A DNA stretch of 64,000 bases from Paraescarpia echinospica (lineage: Eukaryota; Annelida; Polychaeta; Sabellida; Siboglinidae): assembly GCA_020002185.1 (NCBI GenBank), contig CM034541.1:26293114-26357113 (forward strand). The letters are read 5' to 3'. Position numbers and translations under genes: made by a program. Shown in pieces: positions 1-11,541 of this stretch (position 1 is its first letter; each line of letters opens with the position of its first letter). The notes beneath the pieces are model-generated. The model ran no database searches, was not told the DNA's origin, and saw nothing but the letters and a program-made list of their open reading frames with translations.

Positions 1-10
1 AAATAAAATA

Positions 11-50
11 GAGTTAATTCTCTGGGTGGCAATCTTGTTAAATCTTGTTA
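11..50 (+). repeat. 3' tip of a CR1-like LINE (element A family)
   Basis: Two copies of the decamer AATCTTGTTA (31-50) follow a half hairpin ending in GGTGGC. The same tail ends element A at 33,334-33,363 and 47,636-47,655. Only the last ~40 bases of the element are visible, and the 5' half of the hairpin is replaced by AT-rich sequence. It abuts the minus-strand coding relic that follows. Confidence 0.65.
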
Positions 51-59
51 AAGATTGGG

Positions 60-478
60 ATCGTGCAGTTTGCTGAACATATGAAACCTTGCATCGTTCA
101 CCTCCTTGACTTTGGAAGCTCCATACATTTCACAAACGAACTCTTCTATTATACTGATTACATCAGCAGCTACTGCATTCGACTCACCAAGTCAGTCTGT
201 GAAACGCTCCGATGACCAGTGAGCACCTACTCTAGCACTGCCCACTACAGGATGGCTACAGGCGGTTGGCATGGCCAGAGGACACGCCACTGAACGAGAA
301 GATATATGATGATCCCGAGGCATTGAGGAGGACAGCAACATTTCTGAAGTGGACAAGGTTTCCGTCCCGTTACCATCAGTTGACAAGGCCTCACTTTGCA
401 TTGGCATGAAAACTTGGGAAGGCATAGCAAACGCCAGACCTGAGTTTTGTACCCAGGTTGGTAATGTTGATAACACAT
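60..478 (-). pseudogene. C-terminal relic of a transposon-like protein (FVCxxYG block)
   Basis: The minus strand reads as about 140 codons with one internal TGA (184-186). It contains the block EEFVCEMYGA...VNDARFHMF, which resembles a C-terminal block shared by a dispersed, multi-copy invertebrate protein family that I know only as transposon-associated. A second block compatible with the same family (LSCDHEEAGAK) lies further upstream on the same strand at 1,180-1,262. Insertions of hexanucleotide repeats separate the two. Family assignment is from memory of motif shape and is weak. No promoter or start can be defined. It is broken by the TGA and by the LINE 3' tip at its end. Confidence 0.35.
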
Positions 479-597
479 CGTGAATTCGTTGTGCTGATAC
501 CTACATCAACCCAAAGACATTCTTCAACTTGTTCTGCATCGTGCAGCAGAAGGATGAATATGTCAGTGATGTTACAACGGACAGCTGATTGTGGTAG

Positions 598-735
598 TAT
601 CAGGACTGGGGTAATAGTAATAGTAACGATTACAAATATTTAAGTAATAGTAATAGTAATATGTTGAGCAAAAACTCAATGTAATAGTAATAGTAACAAT
701 AATATGGAGCAATGTAATAGTAATTGAGCTATTAC
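598..735. repeat. (AATAGT)n-like hexanucleotide repeat
   Basis: Imperfect runs of GTAATAGTAATAGTAAC. A second, shorter run lies at 1,063-1,140 and a (GAT)n run at about 867-895. Together they occupy the gap between the two blocks of the minus-strand coding relic. Confidence 0.8.
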
Positions 736-1179
736 TTTTATATTACTATTGAACATATACGTTCTATCCTTAGTCAATGTAGTTAGTACATTATACTAAA
801 TATGGTATATACTATTATATATTTGTGGAAATATTTATGATTCTTTTATATTTTATAATACTTCCCTAATGATGATGATGATGATGATGATGATGAAAGT
901 ACTTGACATTCTCAAATATTATTTCAAATACTTTGGGCGTGGGTATCATTAAAGGGCAAATTAGATTTTTATTCACCTATCTTGCTTAACTTCTTGGGAC
1001 TGTGAGTGAGTGAGACATATGCATACAGTGCAGAGCATTATACCATAAAATGTTCCGATGAAAAATGTAATAGTAATAGTAATAGGAATAATTCAGCATG
1101 CAATAGTAATAGGAAGGAGACAAAGTCATAGTAATAATCATATATTATATTGCAATGTAATTTACCCCAGGCCTGGTAC

Positions 1180-1262
1180 TTTATGTGTTGGGTACAATGC
1201 AGTTGACATGGAACATGATTTTAGCGCCTGCTTCTTCATGATCACAAGACAACCTAGCTTCA
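1180..1262 (-). pseudogene. Upstream block of the same coding relic (HEEAGAK)
   Basis: On the minus strand the phrase LSCDHEEAGAKIMFHV is readable, then a stop. HEEADT/HEEAGA-type phrases precede FVC-x-x-YG in the family I associate with the 60-478 relic. Sequence on either side is degraded. The link between the two blocks is inferred from order and strand only. Confidence 0.3.
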
Positions 1263-2718
1263 TACTTAAAGCACAGTTCCCAGTAGCAAATATACAATGT
1301 GCCCTTGAAGTCCTGAAGCATATTTCGGAGAAGGCCATTTATCTACGAGGAATGTCTTCAGAGCTTTCTAGAATGAAGATGATAGTATTGCTCAATTTAA
1401 ATCACGTGGACGTTGTTGGGATGGTGATGATTAAGTATCACCGCGTGCGGCTGGTTTATGTGCTTACAACAGGCCGTCACCCATGTTTCACACACAATGT
1501 GCACTACTGGTGCAAGAGAACATGCTTGTTAGAGAATTGACTTTGCAATGCCACCAGGGAGAAGAACATGGCATCAATCAGATATGCATCAATACCGACG
1601 GACAACTGCATCCACATAAAGCGTTAAATAAATGCTTACTTATCAGGTGTGTTCGTGTAGCTATTGATATGGGCAAGTGACAATGGAACAATGGATATGA
1701 AAGTACTTGATCTAAGTCCTGTTTCTGTCATGCAGTTAGGAAAAGAAATCTTCCAACTAGATCCCTAGTGCAGCGAACCTCCTGCACTTTCATATAGTTT
1801 ATCTTCAGTTTCATTGTTACAGCATCTTGGTCAAAGTTCTAGACTTTACAAAGTGTTATTGGTTCACGAAAGCGAGCCTGATCATTATGGCATCCTCGGA
1901 AGAATTCGTCCGGCCACAATGCTCCGTTTCCAAAGACTGCCAGTAGCTCACAAGCATCCTCCGTTGATGCTCGGCATCCAGTTGTCAGGCATCCATTTGT
2001 CAGGCATACAGTTGTCAGGCAGTAGAGCTTTTCGTCTGATGTTGCTGACTTTAAAAAGGTTCATCGTCTACTCAAGCCCCTTCACGAGTTTCACAAGATC
2101 ATCGTTGTCTCTCATGGTGCGATATAGCTTCAGTTGTTGCGAAACATCTTACCTCATTGTAAGACATGTAATGTTTAGGAGACAATTCACAATAGCATCG
2201 CTGACTGGTCACACGACTGTGCATCTCTTTCGTGCATTGAAGCAATGTGTGAAAGCGTTGATTCCCGTTTGCATAGACGCTGCGTCTTTGTTAACCGTTT
2301 GTTCCAAAGCTTGACGTGCGTCGTATGGAAAAAAGCAATTTTTTTAATGGATTGGATTCCTTCATGGATGACATCCATGTAGACCAGATTCAGAGAGTAA
2401 TGTACCGTCCACCTAGCGTAATAGTGAACATGAGTTCCGAAGAAGAGTAGGCGTATTCTGCCAGAAGCACATAATATGATGCGATACAGGTCATTTTATT
2501 TGCATGCCCAATCAATCAGTAAGTACTTTTGGCGCATATCAACGTAGTCCATCCAAAACTTGTCAGTTGCTCGAATACCTTCTCTTCTTGTAGATTCACA
2601 GAATTGCTCGTAACTGCTCGCATGTCCTGTAAATACACGATGTGCTTGAACAGTGTCCAATGTTCTTGAGGTGGGTCTCTTTTCAATTGTTTAAGCAAGG
2701 TTTCGTATTCTTTAGATT
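1263..2718. other. No convincing gene; decayed sequence
   Basis: Short open stretches occur on both strands, but none shows a domain I recognise. A small tandem repeat of about 15 bases (core TTGTCAGGCATCCA) runs four times near 1,976-2,030. A minus-strand stretch at 2,516-2,710 reads smoothly (RDPPQEHWTLFKHIVYLQD) and could be the coding sequence into which the next element inserted. I do not recognise it. Confidence 0.4.
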
Positions 2719-2806
2719 TAACAAGATTGTCGTCCAGAGCTATAAGCTCCAGACGCCACGCGGACAAGGAAGCGTTTGGCTTATCGAGAATCCAACAATT
2801 TTCCAC

Positions 2807-5543
2807 CTACGTATGACACGCCCTCGCCAGAAAGCTGTCAATTTTATTTTTGAACGTATTCACACTGCTAGCATTAACACAATCACCAGATAATTTGTTG
2901 CAGTCATTTATTTTCCTCTGAGAGAATGAGTACTTTCTCATATCCAACCTACACTGTTCCTTGACTAATGCTGCATTGTGCCCTCTTGTTATACTGCCTT
3001 CTTTCAGTTTGTAGAAAATATTTCTATCAATATCCTCACGACCATTCAATATCTTAAAAACTTCTATTTGGTCTCAAGTAAGTATCCTAGTCTCTAGTGT
3101 TGTCAACCCACATTCTAATAAGCGTTTTTCATAACCAAGATCTTTCAGTTCAGGAATCAACTTAGTTGCTCTTAGTTGCACTCTTTCTAGCTTATCTATG
3201 TCCTTCCTATGATGTGGTCTCCATTCTTGTATACAATATTCCAAATGGGGCCTAACTATTGCTTTGTACAGTGGTACAATTAGCTGTTTCTCCTTATTTG
3301 TGATAGTTCTCCTAATTAGTCCTAGTATTTGGTTACCCTTTGAAGCAGCAATTCCACATTGCTCCGAAACGTTCGTGTCAACACAAACTATTACTCCTAA
3401 GTCCTTTTCTTTTACGGTTTTACCTAATATAGTATCCCCATTATATATATTCTTTGTTCACATTTCCATGTATTATGTGAATGCATTTACACTTCCCAAA
3501 ATTGAAAAACATTTGTGCAATTTTTCAGACCATTTGACCAATTTGGCTAGATCATCATATAAAGTGTGTTTATCTGAATCTGTTTTAACTATTCTGAATA
3601 CTTTTGTATCGTCTGCGAATTTCAGTACTTTGCTAGATACATCATCATCCAAATCATTTATATATATCAAAAATAATATTGGTCCCAACACCGACCCCTG
3701 TGGCACTTCACTCAAAACTGGTTTCCAGTTTGAAATCTCCCCCTCTACTATTACTCTCTGACTTCTGTCTGTCAACCATGTTTGTATCCAACTGATCACA
3801 CCATCCCCTATACCATGGGCTTTTAGTTTAAGTAACAATCTTTGATGTGGCACTTTAGCAAATGCTTTCTGAAAATTTAAGTAGACAACATCCACTGGTG
3901 ACCTATCATTTACCCACTTTGTAATTTCTTCTAAAAAAACATAAGAGGTTGGTTACACAAGACCTAGCTTTTAGGAACCCACGTTGAGATTCATTTATTA
4001 ATTTGTGTTTTACAAGGAATTTCACTATGTGGTCTCTAATAAGCGTTTCTAATAAAGTGCATAAAACTGATGTTAAGCTCACTGGTCTGTAATTCCCTGT
4101 CTTGCTCCTCGATCCCTTTTTAAATAATGTTATTATGTTTGTTTCTTTCCATTTCCAATGGAACGATTCCCTATATAGCAAGTGGTGTATTGATTTGGTC
4201 TACAATTTCCTTAAGCAGTTTTGGTGGTATCCCGTCAACTCCAGGTGATTTGTTTTCTTTCAGCATCTTAACTTTCCTTGTTATCATTTCAGGAGTAGTA
4301 ACCAACAGCTGCCCTAATTGATTCATCCCACTCAAAGTTATTAACTGGTAATGGCAGTAAACGTATGTCTTCTGTGGTAAACACTGAGCTGAAATGCTCG
4401 TTCAGGGCCTCTGCCATTTAAAATCCATCAGATATTACGTTTCCTGCACTGTTTTCAAGTGGTCCCACCATATCACGAACCTTCTGTTTACTCCTTACAT
4501 AAGTGTAGAAACTCGATCTTGCTATCATTTTATAGCATTCGCCAATTTTTTTTCAAAAGATCGTTTGGATTTTCTAATTTCGGTTGTAGCTAGGTTAAGG
4601 GCCTCTTTGTAGTTGTTATCGTCTTATATATTTCCAGTGTTCTCCACTTAATTTATTTGTAAGCAATCTTTCATATAGGTTCTTTTGATAGGTGTTTCTT
4701 CCAAGATCGTTTCCCTTGCTTTCTTAGGGGAACAAATCTTTCAATAATGCCCTCAATCTCATCTTTCAAAATGGTCCAACATTCTGTTGCTGTCTTGTCC
4801 TTCATTAAGTTAGTTCAATCTATGTGTGCTAAATATTTTCTCATCTATTTATATTTGCCTTTGTTAAAGTTTCTCCTCGATCGCTTTTTATCATTATTCC
4901 CTGATTGTACTTTTATACTAAATGGATCTGGTTATGATCACTAGATCCCAAAGGTTCATGTATTTTAACATTATCAACTAATTCGTTTTGAGAAGAGAAC
5001 ACTAAATCCAATACATTCCCTCCTCTGGTTGGTTCCAAAACATGTTGGGTAAATAAACAGTCCTGTATTAAAAGTAGAAACTGTTGGTCATCACCTCCTC
5101 CAGCACTCTCTAGTGATTTCCACTGAATATGTCCATGATTAAAATCACCCATTATAACACATTCCCCTTTACGTATCCCCTTTATAGCACTGTGCAGTTT
5201 TACATCATCCTCTTGTCTTATGTTAGGACTACGATAAACTAGTCCTATTGTTAATGTTGAGTTTCTGGTTTCTATGTTGCACCAAATAGCTTCCTCGCAA
5301 TCTGCTTCCCTTTTCATTTGTACTTCATATGCCTGTACGGATTCTTTAATATACAAAATGACTCCGCCTCCCATTCTCTCTTGTCTGTCCTTTCTAAACA
5401 TGACATAACCCGATAGAGCTAATTCAGCATCTACCATGTCTTCATGTGCCCGTGATTCTGTGATATCGAGGTCTATATCCGCTATCATGATAGCGGATAT
5501 AGATTCTCTTATTTACTACGCTTCTGACATTTAAGCATACACA
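2807..5543 (-). pseudogene. Element A ORF2 relic (endonuclease + reverse transcriptase)
   Basis: The endonuclease part (about 4,913-5,543) keeps CLNVRSVVNK near its start, then GDFNHGHIQW and SSDHNQIH. The reverse transcriptase part (about 3,473-4,330) keeps YRPVSLTSV, FQKAFAKVPHQRLL, VPQGSVLGPILF and FADDTKVF. The C-terminal part (2,807-3,049) aligns with the end of the intact ORF2 at 47.3-47.56 kb. Several frameshifts and stops separate these parts. The usual FDKVPH is FAKVPH here. A dead copy. Confidence 0.85.
5472..5503. repeat. 32-bp perfect palindrome inside the ORF2 relic
   Basis: TCTATATCCGCTATCA is followed immediately by its exact reverse complement, with no loop. It sits where the intact copies encode the start of the endonuclease domain. 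One half matches the expected coding sequence (MIADIDLDI). The other half is an inverted copy of it. Confidence 0.9.
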
Positions 5544-5637
5544 TCTAAGTTAATTTTTATGGGTATTTGGTGAACTTTTCCTTGTAGATTTGTTTGTAAT
5601 ATTTCTTTGAGGTGGCTTTACGTATCCCCCCGTGCTT

Positions 5638-5775
5638 CTAGTTTAAATACTCAACTGTGCCTGTACCTTCACCTACGCACCTAATGAACTCACTCCCTAG
5701 AACTGCTGCTGCTTTTCCTGTCAGATGAAGCCCATCACTCATAATCAGATCTTCTCTCCTTACAAAGCTAGAGAG
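5638..5775 (-). pseudogene. Element A ORF1 C-terminus relic (SGNH block V)
   Basis: The minus strand encodes REDLIMSDGLHLTGKAAAV, then ends in TAT-TTA-AAC-TAG. This aligns with the C-terminus of the intact ORF1 (REDMYMRDGLHLSGKGAAV...YLN). DGLH is the Asp-x-x-His block of SGNH esterases. The last four codons are identical to the intact copies, so the heptamer TTTAAAC (5,641-5,647, minus) is preserved next to the stop codon. The open frame runs on to 5,904, but upstream of about 5,775 it no longer resembles ORF1. Confidence 0.8.
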
Positions 5776-8195
5776 AGAAGATCTCTTTAGTGTTAGGACG
5801 TTGAAGCTCAACGATTCTACGGAAGGTGAGGATCTGAAGTGCTGTCGCAATAAGAGAGTGAAGTATCTTGCAACTATTGAAATGTTTTCTTCACAAGAAT
5901 CCATTCATCGAACCAGCAGCTAACATTTCTTCATCACAGAAAAGTTCATGTCCACTTGCAGATTCCAGAATACATCCTAAGGATGCAAAGTACGCCATTT
6001 CAATATGAAATGGGACGAAGCAAAATTAATGAAGACATCATCATAAAGTAGTGATTCTTGTGTTTGGATCTGAAGGGCAGGCTTCGCAGTAGGTAAGTCA
6101 TAGTCATAAGCACATTCATTTCTCACCACATTCATTTTTATGCATTGTGACATTATTGCAGAAATTCACTAGGTGGGATGGTTTCACCCGTGTGAACTGC
6201 GGACTAAAATGTAAAGTAATTTACAGCGTAGTACACGTATGACGTCATAATGACGTCATTATATCATAATTAAACATTAATTATGACATTATTTGGAAAG
6301 AGTATTCAAATATCTTTCTATTCTAACGATACCACATTTAATACAGTTTCGAAGATATATGTTGATAAAATGGACTACTATGTACCCCTACCCCCATATT
6401 TTATTATTCACACCTATTCAGTAATACCTACCGGACACCTGTTCATTTCAAACAAATAAATGACTGCTGGCTCTTGGACTAACATTGTAACATCCGCTGA
6501 CGGAACAAGATTCACTGGTAAATTGCCGAATACTATGGCATAGCATCGAATGTTTGATAGGTTCAGTATAATTGTAGTAATGTTGCCAGCCGTCTTGGCA
6601 TATCGTTGTATCCCATTGTTGTATGCTCCCCCAGAAATCCTCGGGTACAAAATAATATATTTAGATGCAATAAATAAAGTAAATATCTAGGTGACATTCC
6701 ATTGCAAATACGGCTATTTCTACCCATTTTCAGTTGTTGACGGCCATCTAGGACATTTCAAATTCGATGTCACGGTGGCACCATGCCTATTCTGAATCAA
6801 CAGACCTCAGTCTTACGTAGCCGATTGTTATATATATATGGTGCAACATTGAATTTATGATAACTTATATCTTCATTATTACGGTAGTGATTTTGGCAGC
6901 CATTTTGGATTATATCTGTATCGTTTTGTCATACGCTACCATCAGTTATCCCACTGGAATCCTCGAGTGCGAAAACATATATTTGGACAAAAAAGCAAGT
7001 ATCTAGGTGGACTAGCATGAAAATTATGGTTAATTCTATACATTTTCACATATTGGCGGCCATACTGGATATTTCAAACTATTGTTCTCATGTGTGTAAA
7101 GCTATAAATAGGCACAACACACATATAAGACAGCAACACACGGCAGGCACCTGCGCCTAGTATATTTCAGCTGTTTAATTTAAACTAAGTACAATAAATA
7201 CGAGTGTCCGTTTTGAAGATTGTTTGATAATGTATTTTTTAAATAAAGTATGTTTGTGAACACACACGAACGCAGAAACATAACCATATATGAGCACTGT
7301 TTTAATGCAGCCGGTATGCTACAGTATTGAAAGGTTTTCTCCGCTGCCTAGTTCTCCTAGCAACACCTCCTGGTGGCGCCACTGATTGGCAGGCTTCACG
7401 TTTCCACCATATACCTGCTTGACTTCTGCCTTATTCAGTTGTTTATCTGTAGCCGGATTACACTCGTTATTGAGTATTGGATGAACCGTTCAATTATCGC
7501 GAAAAGCACCAAAGCCAACATATTGGATAAAACTTATGTGAAGGTATGTAGAAACTTAATCGTGAGCTTGCTAGAGAATAAGTCCTTCTTTAGCCAACAC
7601 TCGATAGGTTTATAACAACAGCTCATTTCGTGATACGTTGCCCAGGGAAGACCATGTGCATCGAATACATTAACAGGTTCGTCGATCTCGCACACATTTA
7701 CATCATTGATTACCTCCCATAGACATATTAGCGTGTTTTATTTATGTCTGTGATCTATTGTCATACTATCTACACATCTATGAGATAGCATACATGTCAC
7801 TCGCTGGTGACCCAAATTACTGTCACTACTTTACAATGGACGCTACTGCGCATTCACTGCACCGGCTTCAACAGGCTCGCCCAGACCTCGCGGGCACCCC
7901 GCTGATCGTTACACCCATTCATTTGCTGTGTATAATGGCCAACCAATTCGGACGCAGCAAACATAATACAACAGAGAAAACGCGGTTATTTACCATATGT
8001 ACGTAGAACGTAAACAGGAAGCCTAATAGTGACGTTTGATGTTTCTATTTTCCATAAGACTAATAATGATATCGTTGGCCAGATTGAGGTCAATCTCGTT
8101 TATGCCCAACATCATCGCTCACACCCAGGGTTGGTGTGCATGTAGGGTATGGCGAGATACACATTTGTTATTGTTGACAGAAATTAAATGAACAT
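5776..8195. other. Intergenic sequence with diverged tandem copies and paired CRE-like sites
   Basis: I see no gene. Two perfect TGACGTCA octamers lie at 6,240-6,247 and 6,251-6,258, 11 bases apart. The stretches 6,590-6,740 and 6,890-7,080 are diverged copies of each other (shared ATATCTAGGTG and GGCGGCCAT-type phrases), about 300 bases apart. An 80-codon open frame at 7,373-7,615 (+) has no recognisable domain. Confidence 0.5.
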
Positions 8196-8303
8196 ATAAT
8201 AATAATAATGTATTTATTTCAGACAATCATGATGTCCATATATACAAATACATCAATAAAAGTATGTAAATAATATAAAAATACATAGATAAGAACAATA
8301 TGT

Positions 8304-11098
8304 TTAAAACTTATATAAATCCCGGACCCACTGGTGCCGCAGTTTCGAAGTACAATACACGTCGCTAGTTTTAATGCTATAAATAATGGGATTCAAAGAC
8401 ATGTCAATCCTATTCATTAAGCTAAAAATAGCCTTTCTGATTACACATTTACCCGAGCTGACATTAGCTGTAGCAAACATGTGGCTAGCGCTACATCTCA
8501 TGGGCAAATTGTTCAATATCCTGAAAGAGTTGTTATATGCAACAATGAATTGATGAAAATTAACTTTTCTAAAGTTCACCCATAACGCACACATATAGAT
8601 ATTACCAAAATACGCTGTAAATAGCTTATTTTTTACAGCAGTTGAACAAAAGTGAAACTTTTGACGTAACATGTTACTCTTGGCATACAAAAGTCTCACT
8701 TTGGCTTGCATGTCAGACTCATCAGACAAGTTATTAGAAATGACATGTCCAAGATATTTACAAGAGGTGGCAAAGTTTAACTTCTTTCCTCCTAATGTCA
8801 TTTCTTTAGACAGATTTGACTTTCTAGATTCAAAGTACATGACCAGGGATTTACTCGCATTGTATTGCACATCGTGCTCACATCCATATGAGTAACACAT
8901 GTCTAGTAGTGTTTGTAGTCCTTTAGCAGAAGGTGCAAACAGAAGTAGATCATCGGCGTATATAAGGTGATTAACAACCATGTTACCAAGACTACAACCG
9001 ATTTGTTTTTTGTGCAGTTGTATACTCAGATTATCCATATAAATGTTAAAAAGCAAAGGGGATAACTTCCCACCTTGCTTAACACCATTGCCTACCGAGA
9101 AGAAGTCCGAGTAGGTATTTCCCCATCGTATGCGTACACATTGATTATTAAATTAATTGCTGAGTACTCTTAAGATATAGTTCGGTACATTCCGTTGTTC
9201 TAGTTTCGTTATAAGTTTATTTCGGTTGACACGATCAAACGCCTTTGATGCATCTAAAAATGCGACGTGCATAGCTGAACCATGTTCAGTGTAGAACCTT
9301 AATAATTCCTTAAATGCAAACACGCATAACTCCGTTCCATGTTTAGGCTTAAAGCCAAATTGATTAGGAGTGGTTTCCAAGTACATTTTCATTCTGTTAA
9401 AAAGAACAGTGTCTATTATCTTCGAAAATATATTCGATAGACATATTGGCCTATAATTCCCTTTGTCGTTTACTCGTCTATTTTTGTCTTTAATAATTGG
9501 TACAATAACAGACTGTGACATTTCTTTTGGTAAATAACCATGCACCAGAATCGAAGACACAAGGATAGACAAAAGCACAGCGAGTTGATAATCAGCGAAC
9601 TTAATATGTTCTGCACTGATACCGTCCAGACCTGGTGACTTATTTTTTGAGAGTCCATTAATAATATCCATCAGTTCAACTGCACCAACAGTCATTCCTG
9701 TATTGTCAGTGGAACAGTCATAACAAACTTTATCACATCGACTATCCTCCACATCATTAAATAAATGTTCATAATGATGCTTCCACATTGACCCGATGTT
9801 TACGTCACCGTGTATATTATCAATGTTTGTCGGAAGTTTTACTTTACTGTTCGTACAGTGCTTAATTTCTTTCCAGAATTTGCGGTGGTCTTTCTGACAC
9901 AACTGTTCTGCAATGTTATCAGCAATGATAGTTTCTTTCTCCCTTTTACATTTTCTGATCGCCTGTTTGAATTTCATTCTGGATAATTTCATAACATTAA
10001 AAATGTCACCTTGTCTAGGTTTACCAGTCTCTTTCCATATACAGTAAGCATCACGGGCTGCACAATGAAGCTCTTTCACTCGCTCGTTCCAACCTGGTAC
10101 AACATTATACTTATAAGCACCTTTGCGATTTGACCGGAGTGTGTGACCACACCTCTTCAATGTAATCACGATAGAATTGTAAAAGTCATCGAGATCATCA
10201 TGATGATTACAGTTATGACAATTGGGATCATTGCATCTAACACCCGGTGGAACATTCAGTTTGCTCAATTCAACGTTCGTGCATTCTCTATATGCATCAA
10301 TATCTTGTGGGTTTAATCTGTCCCACTGTAAGCCTTGCTTACTCTCATTAGTATTGCCTCTACCACTAACGCATTCTGGTAGAATATCACTGTCTATGCT
10401 GAACGATATCGGGTGGTGATCAGAATAAATAACATCATAAAGTATGGACATGTTAGATAGGCAATCCTTCGCATCCGCGGTACATATGATATGGTCTAGC
10501 CATGATGTAGTTCCCCAGGCAGAACTAACGTATGTATATGTGTCTATTGGGAGAGTATCTTGATCACATATAGCCAGAGTAAATTCTTTGCAGAAATCAA
10601 GTAAGATATTCCCAAAAACTGATTTCTTGGAAATATCCGCGTTAAAATCACCAACAATAGTGATGCACGAGCTATTACTATTATTAACATATACAGCAAT
10701 TTTGGACATATAATCATTGAACTTGTCCCTGTTTTCCTCGCATTCATAAGGTAAATATACGTTTAGTAGATAATACTCCTTGTTACCCCAACAAATTCTT
10801 ATGCCGCATAGCCAATCATAGCACTGGTCAAGAATGGTGATGTATTGATCAAGGGAATGTTTCCATAAAAACCTACACCACCATACGGTCTACCAGTTAA
10901 AATACCACAAGATGCATCTACAGGAGAAACACCATAACCCACATAACCTTCGTGACAGGTGTTTAGTATTTGGCAATCTTGTTTAGTGAGCATAAGCTCT
11001 TGTAGGCACAGTATATCACATTCCATTAACACATCATTTAAGAAGGGCATAAAACCTTTAAATCCATTACAATTAAAAGATGTGATGTTAATTTCCAT
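8304..11098 (-). pseudogene. Element C ORF2 (endonuclease + RT), one stop and one frameshift
   Basis: It starts at ATG (11,096-11,098) with MEINITSFNCNGFKG, the N-terminal strand of an EEP endonuclease. IVGDFNADI (about 10,640) and SDHHPISF (about 10,420) supply later catalytic blocks. The reverse transcriptase shows NYRPICLSN, FLDASKAFDRVNR, GVKQGGKLSPLLFN and LIYADDLLLF. Two lesions break it: a frameshift at about 10,810-10,860, and an in-frame TAA at 9,153-9,155 between the AFDRV and GVKQGG blocks, with reading frame kept on both sides. So few lesions imply recent death, or an active sibling elsewhere. Products would act in target-primed reverse transcription. Confidence 0.85.
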
Positions 11099-11101
11099 AA
11101 C

Positions 11102-11386
11102 TTAGTTCTTGGTGTTAAAGAATTTCCTCAAGTATACACCAGATGGCCAGTTGTCCGGGTCATAAAACTTAGATGCGTCATTGCATATAACATCAACCTT
11201 GAATGAGGCATAACTCTCATGCTTAGTTTTTAGTTTCACACATTTGGCCTCGAGCTTATGCACAGACTTCACATACAAAGACATGTCATCGACAGTGACC
11301 GTAGGATCTAGACAGTGACCGTAGGATATATCTGCCTGATGGCGAAGTATGTTTTGCCAAGGCAGTGCAGTAATATTACATGACAA
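11102..11386 (-). pseudogene. Element C ORF1 C-terminal portion
   Basis: The last ~60 residues read SYASFKVDVICNDASKFYDPDNWPSGVYLRKFF, a C-terminal pattern (basic, DP-x-x-WP-x-GV) seen in ORF1-type RNA-binding proteins of several LINEs. A 19-bp tandem duplication around 11,293-11,330 (GACAGTGACCGTAGGAT twice) shifts the upstream frame. The N-terminal part is not recognisable. The stop lies three bases before the ORF2 ATG, which suits termination-reinitiation. Confidence 0.6.
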
Positions 11387-11541
11387 ACATCGAGACCTTG
11401 GTCAATCGACGGCAGGCCTGACAAATCCTCCCACAATAATATTAATTTATTTCCTTGCAATCGTGAGATTGAATAAAATACAAGAAACACGATAAAACGT
11501 TCATTTGCTAAAACTGGTACAGTTTGTAAGAAAATAAACAA

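Larger units (their letters stand above)
2719..5775 (-). mobile_element. Element A (CR1-like LINE), 5'-truncated degenerate copy
   Basis: Read on the minus strand, this runs from the last part of ORF1 through ORF2 to a 3' hairpin (2,729-2,757) and one decamer AATCTTGTTA (2,719-2,728). It is clearly diverged from the 28.5 kb and 43.1 kb copies and carries many stops and frameshifts. The 5' break falls in the SGNH domain of ORF1 near 5,770, upstream of which similarity ends. The 3' hairpin differs in primary sequence from the younger copies but still folds. Confidence 0.85.
8196..11541 (-). mobile_element. Element C: LINE of uncertain clade, nearly complete ORF2
   Basis: A minus-strand non-LTR retrotransposon. 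It holds the C-terminus of an ORF1, then an EEP endonuclease plus reverse transcriptase ORF2, and ends in a short TTA/TAA-rich microsatellite tail (about 8,196-8,210). ORF1 stop and ORF2 ATG are separated by three bases (TAA-GTT-ATG). The 5' end fades near 11,500. The clade is not CR1/L2-like: the phrases IVPIIKDKN and GVKQGGKLSPLLFNIYMD differ from elements A and B. I leave it unnamed. Confidence 0.8.

Noticed and set aside
7373..7615. 80-codon plus-strand frame as a small gene
   Set aside because: No recognised domain and no splice or start context. Its length is within chance for this base composition.
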